A DNA stretch of 51,622 nucleotides, taken from positions 364,021-415,642 of the forward strand of contig NMRA01000240.1 of NCBI GenBank assembly GCA_002633005.1, written 5' to 3'. The DNA is from Phoronis australis. Taxonomy: Eukaryota > Phoronida > Phoronidae. Below are positions 31,367-43,720 of this stretch, piece by piece. Each line of letters opens with the position of its first letter. Within the stretch, counting starts at the first letter, position 1. Both the position numbers and the translations under genes were made by a program. Below the pieces are notes generated by a model that was given only the letters and a program-made list of their open reading frames with translations, searched no databases and was not told where the DNA came from.

Positions 31367-33840
31367 GAATGTAGCCACAGGGCATTTTCTAGTCCCCTAG
31401 AGTTTAAATACAGAGCGTGTGTCAACCTCGGCAGGAGGTTTGAGGAATCTGATGAAAAAAATTGCCAGGAAAGTGATTTGCTTGTGTTTTTGAATGAGAA
31501 AAGCCAAGTTTTTTAGCCGTGACCGACTTCCATGCAAAATGGTGGCTGTCGCTTGCTTTCAACACCTGTCGCCTGCTGACTGAGAAAACGGTGCAATTTC
31601 AGGTGGCTGTCACTGAGACAGATCCAAATCGCGAAAAAATTAGCTGGTAAGGGGCGTACTATCACCACATCTTTAGAATCTAGAGAGAACGAGAATTCTG
31701 AATCTGTAGTCAGATTTTCCCTAGCACTTGCAGGGTAGTAGTAAATTAGGGGACAAACGGCCAAATTTGGTATTTTTGGTCCTATTTTTGCGTGCCGGTA
31801 TTTCCCCCGATGTGAATTAGCTGATTAAAAATCTGTAGCAGAAATAAGTTTCAGTTATCATTAGCAGTGCTTTTGAGTTGGGAACGCCAAAATACCTTTT
31901 GTTTTTTTCAGACTTTTGATATGGACTCGTCTCCACTTGGATGTGTGTCGGCAGCCAAAACCCTGTCCTAACTGTAGTGTGCCCCCTAATGTGTGCAAGG
32001 GTGTGAATTAGAGTCTGAATATAATGTGAAAGCGACTCCAGGGGCTGTGCTTATATTTCAGAAAAAAATAACTGTCAGAGTTCTGGTTTTGGAATTGTGG
32101 ACATTCGAAGTAGTGAACTTTCGAAGGTGGCGAACCTTCGGAGTAGGCCTACAGTGGACCTTTAGAGTAGCGAACCTTCGGAATAGTGGCATGTAACCTT
32201 GGGAATCTTTTCCATCAAATTAGTTGCTCGCATGAAGTCTGTGAAGCTGTGCACCATTGACACCATTAGCAAGAGAAGTCTATCTTCATTCACCAAAATT
32301 TTTTATTGGGTCAAGTCGTACTTTTCCCCAAAAATGTGAACATGCTAATCGGTATTTTTTTTCAGTGCACTACTGAAAACACGATTATAGTTAAAATCTG
32401 GTTTTTGAGCAACGACGGAGGGCTGCCTGTAGTTAACATACCGTCGGCTTCTACTGAATTTTAAAGGACGGAAACGCACACACGTGTACACATATGCACG
32501 TCAATCCACCAATCCACAATCGAAGTGAACACTGGATGAAAAACATACCTGTACTTCTTGACGAACACTTGCAATTCCAAATTCAAAACGCCTGTCTTTG
32601 CCGTACTATGCCAGCAAGCAATATCAATCAGATAACAAGCCTATTTTCTGCTGTTTTGCTACTTGGTCGATTTTAAGGCATTCACGCCTCACTACTTTTT
32701 GGAGCTCTCTCACTGCTATAGCTCAAGGTACAGAAATTTATTTCTAGACTCCCTTGTTACTCTATGGTGTAACCACTGCGTGTGTTCAATGCCGATGAAT
32801 AACAAAGCCTCCTCTAATCGCCTGCATAATTCTGTCATCTACGCACTCGGGCGATGAATACGTGAAGCGCTTTGAATCAAGCAAATTCAAAATTTTTACA
32901 AACTCAGTTATCATTGTAGTTAGGAGTACCAGTAGCTGCCACAGTTTTGCTGTTGTCCATCTGCATCCTATCTTTAACGGACAGCTGGGGCTGGACCTTT
33001 TCCGCGGAGGGAGGTTCGATCGAACCCCACCCCCGATACGGGCCTGGGAACTAAGTTCAGACCAATTTTTATCGGTAAATGGTTTAAATCATGGTTTTCC
33101 AGCGAAACGTGGGTTTACGGCCACTTTATTTACTTGCAGTGAGGAGATAAGACTAAAACGCTGAGAAAATATTTATATTCAGAGTAACAGACTACTAAAC
33201 ATAACTTACAATTTAAAAATTATCTTTCGTTATAATAATAATAATAATAATCAGCGGCATACCTATAGCTAGACTGTTTGTTGCAAACCTAATGATCCTA
33301 CAGGTAAACCAGCTATAAAACCCGCATTCCCATAACAACACTTACTTTTAATTTAGACAATTTGAAAATAGGTCTCAAGCTGTTCCTTAGTCAAACTAGA
33401 CACTTTAGAACTTCCAAATAACTGGCAGCTCAGTATCGCTTGAGAACAGGCACTAAAATGTGGTTGTAATAGTCAGTATTTTGCAAGGCCACAAATCACA
33501 TGAAGTAAGGAACAAGCTGAGAACACCTTCATAGGGAATGTGGTTAATACTAAAAGTTGGATATTTTTACAAAGACAGTTTGCACAGCTTAAAAGAAAAA
33601 ATGTCACCCGTAAGTGCATCCATGTTGGTGTGAGAATCAACAGGAGATTAATTGAGGAACTTGGTAATGACTGTAGGTCAAAGGTTTCCACATGCAGTCC
33701 CGTACACCGATGTTTCAGATATTGGTGCAGGTGTGTGTCCTTTGCACAGGGTCATGCCATGTTGTGAAAACAGGTACACTCATCCAGCATACAGCCTCTA
33801 CACCTATCATTCACAAGATTGTTCCAAGGCATTCCACAAG
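31367..33840. other. Intergenic, minor repeats only
   Basis: No gene was recognised. It contains a degenerate ~19-bp repeat around CGAACCTTCGGA (32101-32190), a perfect 14-bp palindrome GGTTCGATCGAACC (33013-33026) and a (TAA)n run (33232-33252). The sequence around the palindrome has G/C runs like the ends of the MITEs above and may be a fragment of one. Confidence 0.55.
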
Positions 33841-33849
33841 TCAAGAAAA

Positions 33850-34097
33850 AAACAGTTGAGAATACTGTCAACATAGATGGCCTGTACCTATATCCTGAGC
33901 ATCACTTTCAAACAGTTGAGAATACTGTCAACATAGATGGTCTGTACCTATATCCTGAGCATCACTTTCAAGCAGTTGAGAATACTGTCAACATAGATGG
34001 TCTGTACCTATATCCTGAGCATCACTTTCAAGCAGTTGAGAATACTGTCAACATAGATGGCCTGTACCTATATCCTGAGCATCACTTTCAAGCATAG
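33850..34097 (+). repeat. 60-bp minisatellite, four copies, open in one frame
   Basis: The units at 33850, 33910, 33970 and 34030 are 60 bases each and differ at only about two positions. In frame they encode VENTVNIDGLYLYPEHHFQA, repeated four times, and the frame closes with TAG at 34095. The frame begins outside the repeat at 33819. The repeat length is a multiple of three, so openness needs no selection. I recognise no domain. Confidence 0.9.
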
Positions 34098-36290
34098 TCG
34101 TACTCACACGGTTGCATTTGGGCATTTGTATTATTTCGAGCATAGATCCAGCTTCATAAATAGTCCCATCGCCCTAAAAACACGCATATAGGCTATTCGG
34201 TCAGAAACAAGGAACACTAGGAAGTGTTACATGTACAGTACATCTACCTCGCAATCATGTTGACCATGCCCTCTACAGAAACATACATCATTCTGTCAAA
34301 ACTTTCAGGATCCCAGAGGTTTGGCCCAACTGCACTTCAAAGGGTATGCTCCCAAGGGAGTTTATCAGTATCACAACACTACATCACTAGGAGGCACAGA
34401 ATATGCCAAACAAGCCTGAAAATGAGAAGGGATTGCACTCTACACTCCCTGAATGAAGGCTGTTTCGAAATTTCGTGTTGAAACATGGGTAAACAGGTTT
34501 CTGGTAGCTGCTCACGCAAGGGATGGGAGCAAATGATAATAAATTTCACCAGCCTTTCAATTTCATTGAAACACAAATTTTGTATGCAGTTGTCTAAGAT
34601 TGGCAAAGACCACCTAGTGCACTTCACTGTTTGGGGGATGGATGATGGAAAGTTTTCAGAATTTCAGCCAGCATCTTAACTCACTGGAGCATCATCATTT
34701 TCTTACAATATTAGCTCCTCATTACCACAAGATTGCTGTGGCTTACTCGATTTTTGAAGATAAATAAACATGTACATGTATATCAGACACCAACGACACG
34801 TTGAGTCATTACATGGCATCACAATTTGAAAACTACTAAAGGAACACCCAGTGCCTCCCTCAGGTTAACTGCAGGCTCTGTATTTGGAAGGATTTTTTCA
34901 CATCAGTAATTCACTGAAATTGTTACGCATTTACACTCATACTTGACAGGCAATCAGGAGAGCAAGGGAGACAGAGCATCCCATGGGGGATTGGGGGCAT
35001 ATCCTCGGACATTTTCAGTCTTTATTCAGTCTGTTAGCATGAATTCTGGTTCATTCCAGTGGCAGCTTGTTATGGTTCATCAGTTAATCTTGCACTCAAA
35101 GGGTTGTACAGAAATGTTTGCTTATGATTGCCAGTACGTGAACTTTCAGCACTTTAATCCGAAAGACATGAACACCGACAGAATATCACACCCTCACAGT
35201 CTGACTGGCATGAGGGAGTTTCCTATAAATCCCTCTCTTCATGAACAATGCTTTCCTACTGACAATGTCCAAAACATATTATTTATTCTTGGATTTTTTA
35301 TTCCTTAACTATCAAGATTATTCTGGAGAAATTCAGACACACTTAAAGTTCTTCAAACTCCATCCTTTTGATGGTGGCCAATGCTACATGTATTTTGCTT
35401 TTTTCAACAGTCTCACATTTTTGAATGTTTGGGTCACATCTTGAAATTACTGTGCTTCTCATGAACGTATTTCAGTTTGTGGTTTTCTCGATCGATTTGA
35501 AGTACCAGACCTTAGCAATAGTTGACAGTGCAGGATTTAAAGGGGAACACGGGGCAATTGACCCTCCAAGAAAGGACCCATCGGAAAGGGGAGCTCTTAA
35601 TGTCATTACTCAAGGATATATCACTACACAAGTGTAAAAGAGTGACAGTTAATTTTATCACATAGTGACCCTCCACGAGGTGACATTCCTTAAAATAAAA
35701 GATTGTAACATTTCACAAAGAGAGAATACAACATAAAATTGATTCCTTCATTGGGCCAACCCCCATGAACAGTCTTAAGAAAAACGGAAATAAAACGAGA
35801 AAAAAATGCAATGGATGCCAGAGGGAAAATGTAACAATGAAAGGATAATAAATTAGGTGATCATACGAACAGGAAATGAGTAGCAATTGACATTGTCATT
35901 AGGCCCCCTCCCTCTGTCAAATTTATTTATTTATTATATACAATTAAAAAACAGACAAAGAGAGTGACAGATGACTCCATTATCCCCTGCAAGAGAAAAC
36001 ACCCAAGAGAAACCTTTGTTTGTCTTGAATCTGAAAAATTCCAACCAAAGTGATTACGCCCCTAACAACTGCTCCAAACTGGAGACACACAACATCGCGG
36101 TGGCCTATTCCTTGCACTAACATATTTTTTCAAACTGGAAAAATCCAAGCTTATGCCTCACCATCTGTGAACCAAACTGGTTAGGGCATAAACCTTGTGT
36201 GTTCCAAACCAGAGTTTAACTGGTGATCGTTTAGTTACAACTTTCCAACTTGATAAAGAGGTAAACATAACAAACAACCAGTGAGGGTAC
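34098..36290. other. Intergenic, unrecognised open frames
   Basis: The longest frame is 121 codons (34943-35308, plus strand), with no recognisable domain, repeat or splice support. Other frames are shorter. I find no RNA gene or element end. An unrecognised fast-evolving gene cannot be excluded. Confidence 0.4.
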
Positions 36291-36296
36291 AGCGGT

Positions 36297-36460
36297 ATGA
36301 AAGTTGTTGTCAGCTGCTGTTATCTTGATAGAAACACATCTGCCAAGTCAAGTGAAGATTCTGCAAGGGATTTAGGAGATACAGAAGCAGACGCAAGTCA
36401 ACAGATATTCAGACAGAGGTAGCACCAATATGCATCCATTACATAAAATAAGAGCTATAA
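36297..36460 (+). repeat. Repeat family carrying CTCF-like motifs, 3' part
   Basis: AACACATCTGCCAAGTC, TCTGCAAGGGATTTAGGAGA and TGCATCCA align with AACACACCTGCCAAATT, CCTGCAAGGGGTTTAGGAGA and ATACATCCA at 37808-37910. The part of the unit that carries the CTCF-like motif is not present here. Confidence 0.6.
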
Positions 36461-36586
36461 ATTGTGGAATGTAACTTACTCTTTTCTCTTTGACAGAGAA
36501 CTCAATGGTGTGGGTGATGCTGGAGACATTTGACAAAGATGTGGGAACCAGTCACGAAAGGATGTGTAATCTAGGCAATAGCACCA

Positions 36587-36697
36587 ATGGCTAGCTTTCT
36601 GGTATTGGCTCTCCTAGTGTATGTCGTCAGATGTTTATACTGGACAACATTTGACCTCAGTGATGATGACGATGATGATGATGATGATGATGACTAG
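36587..36697 (+). CDS. Tiny ORF: single membrane helix with poly-Asp tail
   Basis: From ATG at 36587 the frame reads a hydrophobic stretch, ASFLVLALLVYVV, then RCLYWTTFDLS, then eleven Asp encoded by a GAT-rich run, and TAG at 36695-36697 (36 codons). An in-frame stop lies upstream at 36575. That stop could be bypassed if GTGTAATCTAG is an acceptor, making this a terminal exon. The layout (helix followed by poly-Asp) repeats that of the terminal exon at 11774-12003, though the helices themselves are not similar. It may be a real small terminal exon or a chance frame over a GAT microsatellite. Confidence 0.25.
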   Translation: MASFLVLALLVYVVRCLYWTTFDLSDDDDDDDDDDD

Positions 36698-37339
36698 CAT
36701 ACTGACCCCATATTAAACTTGTTGTGGACAGAAACTAGCAACCAGTTGTCACTGAACCATGGGTTGGTTTATTGTCAGCTGTGAACAATTCTGTAAATCT
36801 ACATAAATGTCCCATAGACAGGTCCTTCACTTGTACACCTCCGTCAGCAAATTCATGTTATTCTTCAGGCATTACCTGTGAGCACTAACTTCTGTGACAG
36901 TCCCATCCGAATTATCTGTCCACAGACAATGACCGTCTCTAGCAGGGAACCTCTTCACAGCATTGCACGTAATACACGTAACTAATACATGTTTTTCTCT
37001 GTGAGCTGAAAATTGAGACAAAGGAAAATGTAATGTTTACAACATTTATTTGGGACTTTGGATTAACAAATTTCACTACATTAATTTTTTCATTTCATGA
37101 GACAAAAAATTCCAAGAAATCTAATTGACAAGTAAGTACCAATCATGTAAATGAAAACATCAACTTTAATTAAAAGCCTTCTTGGAGCAAAGTTTTGCTA
37201 TCCTTAGTGTGTCTGATGCTCTTTCATGTAACACTGATGCAGCATCATGAACAAGAACAACGCAGAGCGTTGAAATGCACCCACGAATACAGCGCAAACG
37301 GTGTGCCTTAAAGGGTGTTTATTTGTATCATAAAAATAA

Positions 37340-37353
37340 CCACTAGATGGCAC
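37340..37353 (+). promoter_or_regulatory. CTCF-like core motif in repeat unit
   Basis: CCACTAGATGGCAC matches CCASYAGRKGGCRS at all positions. Repeat-derived. Occupancy unknown. Confidence 0.4.
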
Positions 37354-37600
37354 AAAATACTTCGAATCCATCAAAAAAAAACGGGAAAATGTCACCGTTT
37401 CTTTAACAGAAAGCTATTTACCACATTTCATAAAATCTGTTAAGAACTTTAGAGGAACAGGGGAAAACGGAAAAAAATGAAATTGCCACCGTTCTCTTCA
37501 TAGTATGAACATACATGACAATTTCCGCAATCGTCTTTAGAGTGGTTTGGTTGACAGAGGGGCGGACGCCAACAAACAAATTCGAAAATAGTAAAAATGG

Positions 37601-37614
37601 CCACTAGATGGCAC
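37601..37614 (+). promoter_or_regulatory. CTCF-like core motif in repeat unit
   Basis: CCACTAGATGGCAC, identical to the motif at 37340, in the next repeat unit and in the same orientation. Confidence 0.4.
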
Positions 37615-37742
37615 AAAATGCCTCGAAAACATCAGAAAACGGGAGAATAGCAACAACTCATTAATAGCTGTCTATGTGCTATATTTCATGAAAATAAGTT
37701 GAGGACCTTAGAAGATGAGGGAAACGTAAAAAACTAAAATTG

Positions 37743-37756
37743 CCACTAGGAGGCAC
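37743..37756 (+). promoter_or_regulatory. CTCF-like core motif, one mismatch
   Basis: CCACTAGGAGGCAC deviates from the consensus at one position (A for G/T). It lies in the third unit of the same array. Confidence 0.3.
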
Positions 37757-37920
37757 AGTAGTATTCGCATCGGTCCAAAACTCGCCGTCCTCTGTCATCA
37801 ACTCCATAGGAACACACCTGCCAAATTTCAATTAAGATCCTGCAAGGGGTTTAGGAGACACAGCCGCGGACGCCCAGGCAGAGATGACAGCAATATACAT
37901 CCAAATACAAATATGTGGGC

Positions 37921-39479
37921 CCATAAAACTGGATTTGATGGCTCAACTAACCACCAGTCAAGTAGAAAACAAACTCAACTTTTCGTGTCATCTTTCATCA
38001 CCACAAGATCATGGAACAAACTACAAAGGCAAAGCCAATAGCTGTATTACTGTTGAGGACGAAATGGTCTGCCTTGAACTGATTAGAGTGATGCTGCAAA
38101 AATGTTTGAAGACTGGACCATATTTACAAGCATTTTCATCTGTAGTGAGATTGTCAAAATACTGCCAACCCAAGATGTCTAGCATAAGCATAAATATCTA
38201 TGAGTACAATGTTGGCTTACGTAGGACAGAAGTTACGTCCTTTAGAAAGTAGGCAAACCTTACTATCAGTTATGGTTTGATAAGTTAACTGCATTCAATT
38301 TGTTAGTTTCACAGGTAATTGCTTTGTTAGTGATTTGTCTGTGGAACCTTCTTATCTGCTACGTTTAATGTTTTTCATGATGTTGTTGATATTATCTGTA
38401 GGACCGTAGACATTGGCTGAGATGAAGTCGTTGAAGACGTCTTACAGCATTTGTCCTGTCCTTTGGTCTAAAGGGTCCATACTTTTACAAATTATTTTGG
38501 TTGTTCTTGGGTGTTTTAAATTTAATCAGGTTTTTTCACTTTGGTAATCTTGCTGCGGTTCCAACCTCTTGCAGACAACACATTTCTGTTAATACAGTAG
38601 GTTTGTTTTTTGCTATTTGATTTTCCAGTGACTTAACTCCAATTGTCTGTTTTAAAGTCAATTTTATCTTGAATATCTACCATTGCTTTTTCTCTTGAAA
38701 GAGGTGTTGAATACATGCCTTCTAATGTTTGAATATGAAATAGAAGCATGTAGCATATAATTTGTGGTTTATACCAACCTGTCAATGACTTGGTCACATG
38801 ATCGTATTTATTCATAAAACAGAAGATTTGTACTGTGGTAGCAATGGTTTTTTAAAACTATTTTGTAACCCTGCGTTCAGTATTGCTTGGACCTACACTA
38901 GCACCTCGTTAAAATGTAGCCAAAGTCACGTGTCCTCATTTAAAATACAAGGCAATATCTCACATACTCTCGCGAAGCTTTGATTTTTAGCGACGTCCTA
39001 TGTTACTGAACAGGAGGCTGGGTGACCTAGTTTGATATCACTGTTTCAGAGAAGTAAATAGAAGAAGATCCATTTTTAACAGATAACTATTTTAGATAGA
39101 ACAAGGAATGTGTAGTTTTAAGGTTTCATATCATTAAGTTGCAGTCAGTCTGCAGTACAGTGTACTTACCTTTAGTACGTACAGCAGCAGTCACACCAGG
39201 AACTAACAGCATGCTGCAGTCTTTACAGATGCTGCGTTTCATTTGCGGTTCCCTAAGGTAATACAATAACTTTTTAGATTCTCCAACTACTCCTTTTCTC
39301 ATTATCAAAAAGCCCACGTTTCGTGAACACCTTGATCACTTAGACTACACCAACTGCACTGTTTTCAGCAATCCTCGCTTTTCAACTGGATTTTTCATGT
39401 TACTCTAGAGGCATTGAAACACACAAAAATGTACTATAAAACACAAAGCAACAAGAGCAATCCAAAGGGTTTCAGAACA
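37921..39479. other. Intergenic, no recognisable gene
   Basis: A 122-codon frame at 37884-38252 starts inside the repeat unit and shows no domain. The remainder has only short frames and no element ends. Confidence 0.45.
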
Positions 39480-39640
39480 GCACCAACTAACCTTTTCCTT
39501 GGTCGTATTTGTCAAATTTTATATCCTTCATCAAACTTGGTACAGCACATGTCACGCAATAGTGAGTCTACTGGTATTGCTCTTCTGGCTCCAACTCATG
39601 CTGCCATCTATTGGCTGCCAGCCAGACATTTACAGACTCC
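39480..39640 (-). repeat. Repeat family relative, inverted, with CTCF-like motif
   Basis: In reverse complement, AGCCAATAGATGGCAG (core 39601-39614, one mismatch to CCASYAGRKGGCRS) is followed ~80 bases later by TACCAAGTTTGATGAA. This parallels the motif and CTGCCAAATTTCAATTAA order in the units at 37.3-37.9 kb. Diverged. Confidence 0.45.
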
Positions 39641-40119
39641 GTTTTAGTGTGGTCAGACGTTCTTAACTTGACAGTGTTCTCATTTTGAAAACACAACTTT
39701 TTATTTGCATTTTTAAAAATTTCTCGCAGGAATTAAAATGCACCTCAGCATGTGCTTACGATTTGCAACTTGCCGTTTTTCAAATCCAGATGGTAATCTG
39801 AGGCAAAGATCAATGGAACTACTTGAGCACAAAGTACTAGTCCACTGTTGAAAGTTCATCTACAAATCTCTTAAAAACCAACTCATGAAATCGTGACTGG
39901 CAACTGAGAACATGCCTGTAATCTGATTACGTCAACACTTGGCAACTGAATTTCCTACCTCAGTGACTATGTCAGTGGGGATCGAGTTAACAAATCATAG
40001 CAGACCATTGCTATTCTACTCGAATTGGTTGCTGACTCGTAGCTGGCTGGTAAGACAAAAACTGAGGATCTGTGCTGCATAATCACCATAGTTAAATTTT
40101 GTAACAATTCTTCAAAGCA

Positions 40120-40200
40120 TTCAGTAGACAGGAAGGTGGATGCCAAAAGCAGACACCAAAATACTAAAATTGCCACCAGGGTGCACAGAACATGGCGGAT
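40120..40200 (+). repeat. Repeat family relative with CTCF-like motif
   Basis: GACAGGAAGGTGGATGCC...CAAAATACTAAAATTGCCACCAGGG aligns with GACAGAGGGGCGGACGCC...GAAAATAGTAAAAATGGCCACTAGA at 37555-37607. The core CCACCAGGGTGCAC (40173-40186) has one mismatch to the consensus. Confidence 0.5.
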
Positions 40201-40239
40201 GTGAGAAAAAGGACAGCTGCTGTACACATAGACTTTTTG

Positions 40240-41089
40240 TAAATTCGCAGGTCACCCACTATTTGTGCCAAAAATTCACTTTGTCTGAAACATATTTTTA
40301 GCGTGTTCAGACAACAATATTGACATGCTGTGCAAGTCGGACATTCAGTCACAAAAATGAGTTGCTCACATTCCAGCATCCAACCTTAATGGTTAAATTT
40401 CACAATTTTGAATGAAATTAATTGCCAAAATTCTTCTTTGTCATTTTTACAATGCTCCAAACAATGTTGTGAATACCTGAAAGTTTTCTAAATATTGTCA
40501 GGCACTAAACATGGTAATGAACATGTGAAAAGTAGTCACTCATTATTTAAGAAAAAGTGAGAAAATAAAATTGCACTTGTCTGCCACAACGAGTGCCAGT
40601 TTAGATTTTATTTTGCATGTATAATGTACAAGTTTTAATCAGTGGTATATTTTGAGACAGGTGATCATGCCATTAAAATGCATTTGCATATCACAAATTG
40701 AGAAAACACATTTAGTACAAACATTGTACATTTTATAAACTTTTTATCCCATATGCCACCAGATTCTTCAGAGAAGTTGGCATACAGATTGCTCCATGTG
40801 TACTTATGTTGACTATCACCAAAAATCACTTAACAGCCAAGGCTAAAAATACAAAGTATCTGAGAACACACATGCTTCTAGTTCCTGAAATAATTTCAGA
40901 TTACTGATTTCTAGATTGTTACATGTACATGGCTAAATCTTGATTTTGTGAATTGAGAGAATGATACCAAATTCCTTTCTTACATCGCTTAAAATTACCA
41001 ACTTCGTATCAAAAGCAGAAAACACAACCGCACCAGTTGACCACCTGTCAAATTAGAACACTCGCAAATATCATCAGATGATACTTACG
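40240..41089. other. No recognisable gene
   Basis: AT-rich with short frames only. Nothing recognised. Confidence 0.55.
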
Positions 41090-41570
41090 TTAATTAGCTG
41101 ATCACAAAGTAGAAGCATTTATTAGTTGAAACATACAGTGTAAAATTGAGACAACTAATCCCAGCACTGGTCATTCTCTTTTGTGTTTAGTGTCGTCTGA
41201 TATTGCTGCTCGTTTTCCCAAGGCATAATAAAGCATGTTGAAGTTTTACGTTTGTGGCGGTTATGACAACTTAGTATAAATTGTCCACGTTGTAGATCGT
41301 TTCACGTTCACGCAGAACATAGGACAAGCGCAGATATGGCACAAGAAACTTGTGTGTTGGTAGACATGACACACTCATGCCCATTGAGCTAAGAAACTTT
41401 CAACTGAAGTCGCTTTCTTCTATTTTCTAATTTTTGGGATGTTGAATTCATAATTGAAATGTGCAGTGCAATTTAAAGGACATTTTTAATGATGCTGTAA
41501 ATGTAGTCAAAACAAGGTAAATAGGGGTTTTATGCACTTTCAGTCGTGATTACTTTCCATGAAATAGACA
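41090..41570 (+). repeat. Dispersed repeat family, copy B
   Basis: Aligns with copy A over its length: TTTTGTGTTTAGTGTCGTCTG versus CATTGTGTTTAGTTCG, then GATATTGCTGCTCGTTTTCC, GACATGACACACTCATGC, TTTCTTCTATTTTC, and TTTGGGATGTTGAATTCA. Copy C is closer in the CAGATATGGCACAAG block. Confidence 0.6.
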
Positions 41571-43560
41571 TTTGATGATACCAAGCAAAGTCCACACAAC
41601 TGATACTTACAGTTTAACAACATTCTTCTGAGCAATGTAACGCAGTGTTTTGACATAATGTTGAATAAGAACAGTGTTTGATGGAGCCTCTCGCAGTGTC
41701 GTGTGAGCTGCCTAAATTACAAAATAAAACAATATTAAGAAGACAGAATATATCTGCTGAGCTTTCACATATGATTTTTTTCAACAATTAGTCAACAGAT
41801 CTGCCTTCTGATCATGCAGAAAGTATGCAAACATGTAAAATTGCGTATAGGCACTACTCATTAGTTAAGTTTCTCATCTCGCCAAACAGCAAATGAAAGC
41901 ATTCCGGAGAGCAACAGCCAATGATAAGTGGTTTTGAATGATCAACAATGAAAATGAAGATCATGAATGGTGATGGAATTTGATGATGAAAAGTGATGAC
42001 AAAAATGACATGCTACAGCTTTCTACCATCGATCACCCAATTTTTTCACAACACAGAATAAATATTAATGAATCAACCTTCAATAACCTGCAATAGTGCC
42101 AAGGGGGCTGCTGTCACCAGTCACCTTTATTGCAACAATTTGGAGAAGAATGGAGTATATCATGCCACTGAAGTGAACTCTGCCTCTGGCCTGTACCTGA
42201 ATTGGTCGCTGCGCTCTCGTGTTAGCAAAATCGCCAAAGGTACCCCTGCGATGAGCATGAAAAATGTTGAAACGTGACAGGTCAACACTGACGTGGCGTC
42301 ACTTGTAATAACTGACAGAGTTCTAATTTGACAAAGTGGAAACGAAATCTGCTGTTTTGAGCCATTGGTCAAATCAACAAACGCTTTATAACAAATTGTA
42401 CTGTAATAAAGGGGCTTATAGCGACACGATTTTCATGGTTTAATCAGTGGGAGGCGTAATTCGCCGAAAAGCTTCCACCGTCTGTATTGGGGCCAGTTGA
42501 GATGGTATACTTCAGTGTCTTCAGTCCACAGCGCAGGTCACCAACTCGAGTCCTTTGGTTTTGTTAGAAACCGAGAATTAACCAACAATCATATTCACCT
42601 GATAAAGGAAATTAATACGCGTTAAAGCTGGGCCTCTGTTGCTCATTTTAGAGTAGCTTTGTCATAAAACCGACCAAGGAGGTGAACAGCACATGCTTGA
42701 CACTTCAACTTCTTGTGTTTAATATCAGCGCCATATTGACGTTAGCGATCCTGGCGAGAAGAAAAAATTCATGTTCCGTTCGAGCGGGGAGCCTGTCGGC
42801 TGTGGGTCCGGGAGCCCAATATGATCTGAGCAATGATTGCTCTGACGATAGAAGTTTCAGTTTTGTTTTGGCAGCCATTTGGGTTATTGGTTACAGTAAT
42901 CTTAGCAAATGAGTGTGGTGGTAACAATAACTGCACCGCGTCTTTATTCTACATGATGATAGTAAATATATCGCTGGACCGGGAGTATTTGACCGTCTAA
43001 TTGCCAAAACTGCCGGTGTCACGTAAAATTCTTCTCCGTGAAATTTCATCAGTGAGGATCCGCCCGGCGCGGCTGGCCAATAGCACTGTACATATTAGCC
43101 CAAGTTAAACCTACATCTAAGTTCACTGACGGCAAAGCATCAATTTGCTTACAAGATTATTGTCAAGAAATTACCTATGTAGTAGTTCCGTTTGAATATT
43201 GATAGGCCTAGTGTTTAATATCTTTGAGCTATTTCCTATATATAATTTTTTTTTTATTTTCAGCTAAGGCTGTGACGTTATAGACACTTAACGAGGAAAG
43301 TTCAATTTAGTTTTAATGAAAACGTATACAAAAGTAAGTAAGTTTGCTTCGCTTAGAGCGACCAAGTGATCGACTAAAGTATATTTGACAATTGACGAAA
43401 AATAATTTCAGTTGTAACCCAGGAGTATATTTGCTGCAACAAAAATGAGCTTGAGCCAACGAAAAGTGTGATGATAAAATTGACTTACCGGTGTTAAGGG
43501 AGTGACTGTTGGGCGAGAGGAAACAAAAAAATTACCTAATCGTTCACGAACTTTAATTAA
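41571..43560. other. No recognisable gene
   Basis: Open frames of 69-76 codons (for example 42068-42277 and 42682-42912) show no domain or splice support. No RNA gene or element end was recognised. Confidence 0.5.
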
Positions 43561-43655
43561 CCTGTCAGAAATAGATAGATAGATGGATAGTTATTTATTT
43601 AGTCTTTCATAATACAAATAGTCATGCTAAGCGCAATTTAAAGTAACAAGAGTCG

Positions 43656-43720
43656 GAATTGTATCAGTCGAAAGTTAACAACTAAACTAAGATTTTACTA
43701 AGACTATATATATATGATAG
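43656..43720 (+). repeat. 65-bp segment repeated across an N, copy 1
   Basis: GAATTGTATCAGTCGAAAGT and the following 45 bases recur exactly at 43955-44019, directly after the N at 43954. The sequences after the two copies differ. Confidence 0.85.

Larger units (their letters stand above)
37300..37920 (+). repeat. Repeat family carrying CTCF-like motifs, tandem units
   Basis: Related units follow each other, with CCACTAGATGGCAC at 37340 and 37601 and CCACTAGGAGGCAC at 37743. Shared context includes CACAAAATRCYTCGAA, AAAACGGGARAAT, TTTCATRAAAAT and GGCGGACGCC. Single diverged relatives lie at 36297-36460, 39480-39640 (inverted) and 40120-40200. No coding capacity or terminal repeats were seen. 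Confidence 0.65.

Noticed and set aside
30473-31374. Several overlapping plus-strand frames of 65-119 codons with similar sequences
   Set aside because: They are the same satellite unit read repeatedly in the right arm of the inverted-repeat element. One even crosses the N at 30987. The matching left arm gives mirror-image frames. No domain.
36297-36525. Two-exon small protein (41 codons, GT donor at 36420, acceptor before 36498, ~52 residues)
   Set aside because: The first exon lies within a repeat-family copy that aligns with non-coding units at 37.8 kb, so the frame is most likely fortuitous.
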